Made by a program: the position numbers and the translations under genes. From assembly GCA_903838055.1 (NCBI GenBank), contig CAILWV010000044.1:62001-126000 (forward strand): 64,000 bases of DNA, written 5' to 3'. Positions 63,461-64,000 of the stretch are shown piece by piece (within the stretch, counting starts at the first letter, position 1; each line of letters starts with the position of its first letter). The notes beneath the pieces were generated by a model. That model ran no database searches and was not told the DNA's origin. It saw nothing but the letters and a program-made list of their open reading frames with translations. This DNA comes from an uncultured Bacteroidota bacterium (GTDB taxonomy: Bacteria; Bacteroidota; Bacteroidia; Flavobacteriales; Flavobacteriaceae).

Positions 63461-64000
63461 TTAGAATCCTAATATCAATCTTGCAATTGCAAAGTAAATA
63501 ATAATTCCAAAAACATCATTTGTAGAGGTGATAAATGGACCGGTTGCAATTGCAGGGTCAATTTTGTTTTTATATAAAAACAATGGAACTAATGTGCCAA
63601 GTGCAGCTGCAAAAATCAATACCACTACAATAGAAATTGAAATCGCAAATCCTACTAAATATTGTTGGTACATTAAGGAATGGTAAAGAAATAAAATTAA
63701 AGAAATGATAGTTCCCGATAATAAAGCAACCGATAGTTCTTTAATTAAGTATTGTCTGCTATATTCTTTTAATGTTCCATTAGCAAGACCCTGAACCACA
63801 ATTGCTGAGGCTTGAACTCCAATGTTTCCTGCGGTTGCGGATAGTAAAGGAACAAAAATTATTAAGGTTGAAAATTCTTGAACTGAGGTTTGATTGCTTT
63901 TAAGAACCAAAGAAGCTATTATTTCAATTACCATTCCAATTAATAACCATGGCAAACGTGCTTTTATTAATTCTAAAACGGTATCACTAGATTCAACGTC
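63461..64000 (-). CDS. mgtE: Magnesium transporter MgtE, C-terminal membrane part (5' end outside window)
   Basis: Codons run unbroken from position 64000, beginning DVESSDTVLELIKARLPWLL, to the stop at 63461; only 179 C-terminal residues are in the window. LPWLLIGMVIEIIASLVL, ATAGNIGVQASAIVVQGLAN and PFITSTNDVFGIIIYF are the MgtE membrane-domain signatures, including the pore Asn/Asp residues. It is an Mg2+ channel/transporter gated by its cytosolic N and CBS domains, which lie outside the window. An apparent TTG start at 63955 is not real because the frame continues upstream. Confidence 0.95.
   Translation of the reverse strand, partial: DVESSDTVLELIKARLPWLLIGMVIEIIASLVLKSNQTSVQEFSTLIIFVPLLSATAGNIGVQASAIVVQGLANGTLKEYSRQYLIKELSVALLSGTIISLILFLYHSLMYQQYLVGFAISISIVVVLIFAAALGTLVPLFLYKNKIDPAIATGPFITSTNDVFGIIIYFAIARLILGF

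Noticed and set aside
1..64000. tRNA or rRNA genes
   Set aside because: All intergenic regions were read on both strands and no cloverleaf-like sequence with a T-loop was found; they are short and filled by promoters, terminators or repeats.

Overview
The window is chromosomal DNA from a member of the Bacteroidota, most likely the family Flavobacteriaceae (Flavobacterium or a close relative). The reasons are AT-rich coding sequence, promoters with the Bacteroidota -7 box TAnnTTTG instead of a sigma70 -10 box, a large secreted protein with a type IX secretion (T9SS) C-terminal sorting domain, an M56/BlaR1 family protein, a MurF-alanine racemase fusion, an OmpA with thrombospondin type 3 repeats, a short-chain type threonine dehydrogenase and a carotenoid lycopene cyclase. 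No rRNA, tRNA, CRISPR array, integrase or transposase gene was seen.

Layout. 1-8.0 kb: end of a bacilliredoxin gene, lycopene cyclase, a metal-homeostasis operon (Nramp-UspA fusion, COG4705 membrane protein, small secreted protein) and, convergent to it, the ferrous-iron operon feoA-feoB-ORF-FeoB-associated Cys-rich peptide. 8.1-17.4 kb: SCO1-like protein, M13 peptidase, a three-gene operon (zinc-ribbon protein, M28 membrane peptidase, SDR), ssb, and an adenine deaminase/CAT-like pair. 17.5-24.6 kb: T9SS adhesin-like protein, metG, two tandem MITE-like repeats, LD-carboxypeptidase, a flavobacterial intergenic repeat, yraN. 25.0-32.1 kb: an accessory island of eight minus-strand genes (HTH peptide, MORN/TPR proteins sharing an MG(F/L)FDFLK N-terminus, unknown proteins, a MORN-repeat trypsin-like protease, two secreted paralogues), flanked by a 183-bp direct repeat of the 3' end of yraN. 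32.3-49.1 kb: mfd, threonine dehydrogenase, superoxide dismutase, a gluzincin-like protein, addA-like helicase-nuclease, kbl, OmpA, addB-like nuclease. 49.1-51.7 kb: a BlaI repressor and a BlaR1-amidase fusion, bracketed by a 46-bp duplicated terminator. 51.7-64 kb: mscL, murF-alr, tdk, rsmI, recJ, lpxH, queD, Omp28-like lipoprotein, TlpA-like protein, a DUF6029-like outer membrane protein and the C-terminal part of mgtE.

How the genes fit together. Most are housekeeping: wall synthesis and recycling (murF-alr, ldcA, amidase fusion), DNA repair (mfd, AddAB-like pair, recJ, ssb), metal homeostasis (Nramp, feo, mgtE), and threonine catabolism (Tdh makes 2-amino-3-ketobutyrate, Kbl cleaves it to glycine and acetyl-CoA). 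The two most unusual loci are both additions at junctions of convergent housekeeping genes, and both carry a direct duplication of the junction sequence: the 7.1-kb island between yraN and mfd, and the BlaI/BlaR1-amidase cassette between addB and mscL. The cassette has two BlaI-type palindromes lying exactly over the -33 and -7 promoter elements. It looks like a compact, autorepressed wall-stress module in which the sensor protease and a peptidoglycan amidase are one protein; this function is inferred from domains and has not been demonstrated.
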